20,895 nucleotides of DNA. Source: SAR116 cluster bacterium (GTDB taxonomy: Bacteria; Pseudomonadota; Alphaproteobacteria; Puniceispirillales; Marisalimonadaceae). Below, piece after piece: positions 18,666-20,895 of the stretch; position 1 is the stretch's first letter; every line of letters starts with the position of its first letter. The stretch lies in NCBI GenBank assembly GCA_002691795.1, contig NZIY01000058.1, forward strand, positions 1 through 20,895. The letters run 5' to 3'. Both the position numbers and the translations under genes were made by a program. Below the pieces are notes generated by a model. It did no database searches and had not been told where the DNA came from. It saw only the letters and a list, made by a program, of their open reading frames with translations.

Positions 18666-19790
18666 TTATTTCATATAAGTTTTATTTTGTTCACCTAGAG
18701 TTGGAAAAGATTTAACTGTTTTTGGATTTAAAAATTGCTTACTGATCGGCAAAGGTAAAGAAGGCAAGGTTATTTCATCATTAATTTTAACTTTTTTTGA
18801 GAAAAGATTTCTTGAAACAAAATGGTCATCACCAACAGCTTCTTTAAGAGATTTGACAACAGTGCAACAACAATCTGCTTTTTTAAAAACCTTATCCCAA
18901 TAACCAGATGTTTTAGTTTTTATTATAGAACTAACTTTTTCAATAATTTCTTGATCTGTTTTTTTTTGATCTTTATAGGTAATGTTTAAATCAATTACTT
19001 CACAAAATTTATTCCAAAATCTGTCTTCAATAGGTGCCACTGCTAAATATCTTTTATCCTTAGTTTCATAAATATTATAACGAGGTGATCCCCCTGATAA
19101 ATAATAATCTGAATTTTGTGACCACTCGTTTTTAGAAAAACCTTTACCTAGTGCCCAAAACATAAAAGTGAATAATCCATCTGTCATCGAGATATCAATG
19201 TATGACCCCTCTTTGTTTAAGTCTCTTTTTCTTAATGCTAATAATATATTCATAATTGCAGGATAGGAGCCTGCCCCAATATCTGCAATCAGAGCTGGAG
19301 GTACTACTGTATTATCTTCATTACCCATACTTAAACTTAACAAGCCAGTGTCCCCAATGTAATTTAAATCATGTCCAGCAAAGTTACTTTTAGGACCTTC
19401 CTGGCCATAACCTGTAATTGAAACATATATAATTTTTGGATTTATCAGTTTTATTGAATCATAGTCTAAGCCTAATCGTTTCATAACTCCTGGTCTAAAT
19501 TGTTCTAGAACAATATCTACTTCTTTAATTAATTTTTTAAGTTTTTCATTTTGAAGAACATTTTTTAAATCAATTTCAATACTGTTTTTACCTCTATTTA
19601 AAATTGCAAAGGAGACATTAGTTCCATCAATCTCTGGTGTTTTCCTTCTCATCTCATCACCAAATTTTAATCTTTCAACTTTAATTACTTCTGCACCCAT
19701 CTCTGACAAAAAAAGTGAAGCCAAAGGTCCCGGTAATAAAGTTGAAAAATCTAAAACCTTAATATCAGACAATATTCCTTCAAAAGACAT
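18666..19790 (-). CDS. CaiB/BaiF family protein, alpha-methylacyl-CoA racemase-like
   Basis: Family III CoA-transferase fold protein of 374 residues. The start VLDFSTLLPGPLASLFLSEMG, followed by AEVIKVER, and the segment FRPGVMKRLGLDY are typical of the family. The active-site features fit the racemase branch: His140-Asp141 in the AGHDLNYIGDTG segment and Asp170 in ALIADIG, a 30-residue spacing as for the His126/Asp156 pair of mycobacterial racemase. YETKDKRYLAVAPIE, with Glu242, follows. The reaction is therefore either epimerisation of a 2-methylacyl-CoA or transfer of CoA between carboxylic acids; the sequence favours the former but does not settle it. It starts 2 bp after the stop of the FAH-family gene, so the two are cotranscribed. 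Confidence 0.85.
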   Translation of the reverse strand: MSFEGILSDIKVLDFSTLLPGPLASLFLSEMGAEVIKVERLKFGDEMRRKTPEIDGTNVSFAILNRGKNSIEIDLKNVLQNEKLKKLIKEVDIVLEQFRPGVMKRLGLDYDSIKLINPKIIYVSITGYGQEGPKSNFAGHDLNYIGDTGLLSLSMGNEDNTVVPPALIADIGAGSYPAIMNILLALRKRDLNKEGSYIDISMTDGLFTFMFWALGKGFSKNEWSQNSDYYLSGGSPRYNIYETKDKRYLAVAPIEDRFWNKFCEVIDLNITYKDQKKTDQEIIEKVSSIIKTKTSGYWDKVFKKADCCCTVVKSLKEAVGDDHFVSRNLFSKKVKINDEITLPSLPLPISKQFLNPKTVKSFPTLGEQNKTYMK

Positions 19791-19792
19791 AT

Positions 19793-20895
19793 TTATTTGT
19801 AGAATCCTCTTTTTATAAGGTTATTGTAAAGTTCAGAAATCCCAAAAGTCCATTCAGGACACTTAGTACTTAAATTTACATAATTAACTAAAGAACCAAG
19901 ATTTCTTTCTTTAATGGTAACCTTATCACCAATTTTATGTGTAAAACCTTCACCTTTTGTGTCTCTATCTTCAGTTGGTGCAAATAATGTTCCTAAAAAA
20001 AGCATAAAACCGTCAGGATATTGATGATGTCTTGATGAGGTTTGTTTTACTAAATCTTCTGGATTCCTGCTAATCTCTGACATATAACTTGACCCAATCA
20101 ATTGAAAGTCATCTATACCATCTATAGTCATTTTTAACTCAGCTTTTCTTACATCATCCAAAGAAAATGTTTCATCAAACAATCTTATAAATGGCCCAAT
20201 TGAACATGAAGCATTATTATCTTTTGCTTTCCCAAGGAGTAATGCAGATCGACCTTCTATGTCTCTTAAATTAACATCATTTCCAAGTGTAGCGCCTACT
20301 ATTTTAACCTTACTATTTACTGCTAAAACAATCTCGGGCTCCGGATTATTCCAGTTTGACACAGGATGAAGGCCAACCTCAGAACCATGCCCTACTGATG
20401 ATAAAACTTGAGCTTTTGTAAATACCTCAGCATCAGGACCAATGCCCACTTCTAAATACTGTGACCATAAATCTTCTTTAATAAGAAGTTGTTTTACCTC
20501 TTGGGCTTTTTTGGATCCAGGTATAATATTTTTAAGATTATCACCTATTAAATCACCTATAGATATCCTTAATTCTTCTGCTTTTTTAAAGTCACCTGAA
20601 GCTCTTTCTTCAATAACTCTTTCAACCATTGATTTTGCAAAAGTAACACCGCATGCTTTAACAACTTGTAAATCGCAAGGAGCTAATAATCTAATTTTTG
20701 TTTTGAAGTTTCTATTATTAATATCATTTTCTATATCTTCTATTGAGATTATTTTCTTGCCTTCTATACCTTTCACATAATCAATTGGGTTATCCAATTC
20801 TAAAAGACTGCTCATTGTAGGGACCAATTTTGATGTAATATCAAAAATAAAATTATCCTTAACCTTTATAATTGAAGGACCTTTATTTTCTTCAA
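19793..20895 (-). CDS. FAH-family protein, XylX-like 2-keto-3-deoxy sugar acid dehydratase (5' end outside window)
   Basis: Fumarylacetoacetate hydrolase superfamily protein. The reading frame stays open from 20827 to the right edge of the window. The added residues (including GPSIIKVKDNFIFDITSK) read as the genuine N-terminal domain, so a TTG at 20827 is not the start and the gene continues beyond the window. At least 366 residues are visible. Metal ligands are the NPEPEIVLAV pair Glu185/Glu187 and Asp206 in GNDVNLRDIEG (numbered from the first complete codon). ARSALLLGKAKDNN-like and HQYPDGFMLFLGTLFAP segments resemble Caulobacter XylX, which converts 2-keto-3-deoxy-xylonate to alpha-ketoglutarate semialdehyde. 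That assignment is from memory of the family, so the exact substrate is uncertain. It heads the visible part of the operon with the CaiB-family gene. Confidence 0.82.
   Translation of the reverse strand, partial: EENKGPSIIKVKDNFIFDITSKLVPTMSSLLELDNPIDYVKGIEGKKIISIEDIENDINNRNFKTKIRLLAPCDLQVVKACGVTFAKSMVERVIEERASGDFKKAEELRISIGDLIGDNLKNIIPGSKKAQEVKQLLIKEDLWSQYLEVGIGPDAEVFTKAQVLSSVGHGSEVGLHPVSNWNNPEPEIVLAVNSKVKIVGATLGNDVNLRDIEGRSALLLGKAKDNNASCSIGPFIRLFDETFSLDDVRKAELKMTIDGIDDFQLIGSSYMSEISRNPEDLVKQTSSRHHQYPDGFMLFLGTLFAPTEDRDTKGEGFTHKIGDKVTIKERNLGSLVNYVNLSTKCPEWTFGISELYNNLIKRGFYK

Overview
The window is AT-rich chromosomal DNA from what looks like a streamlined, probably marine, alphaproteobacterium. 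The case rests on three things. The F1 half of the ATP synthase (atpHAGDC) stands alone behind priA with no F0 genes. There is an Irr-type Fur-family regulator. Genes are packed with very short gaps, and two pairs of convergent genes overlap at their 3' ends. A Pelagibacterales-, HIMB59- or AEGEAN-169-like lineage would fit, but no rRNA or other lineage marker is present, so this is inference.

Layout. (1) 256-4538, + strand: a housekeeping run of rsfS, rlmH, gpmI, a C-terminal processing protease (ctpA) and rppH, covering ribosome maturation, glycolysis, envelope proteolysis and RNA 5'-end processing. Bases 1-255 upstream are AT-rich and unassigned. (2) 4531-11503, - strand: priA, then atpH-atpA-atpG-atpD-atpC. 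The atpC 3' end overlaps the rppH 3' end. (3) 11585-13135, + strand: a small transaldolase-family gene and the tyrosine recombinase xerC, transcribed divergently from priA behind a good sigma70-like promoter. (4) 13178-15822, - strand: irr followed by katG. Between them is a 15-bp palindrome with the architecture of an Irr box, directly upstream of a near-consensus katG promoter. (5) 15897-17315, + strand: an amidase-signature hydrolase, divergent from irr. (6) 17312-20895, - strand: a presumed operon of a XylX-like FAH-family protein (cut by the window edge), a CaiB/BaiF-family protein resembling alpha-methylacyl-CoA racemase, and an omega-amino acid:pyruvate-type aminotransferase. This operon converges on the amidase gene.

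How the parts work together: most of the window is core metabolism. The best regulatory story is the irr-katG unit, where a heme/iron-status regulator appears to control the adjacent heme-dependent catalase-peroxidase through a site placed just upstream of the -35 element. The right end looks like an accessory catabolic module for organic acids, amides and amines. Its substrate cannot be read from the sequence. I see no mobile elements, CRISPR arrays, tRNAs or rRNAs, and no clearly novel multi-gene system.
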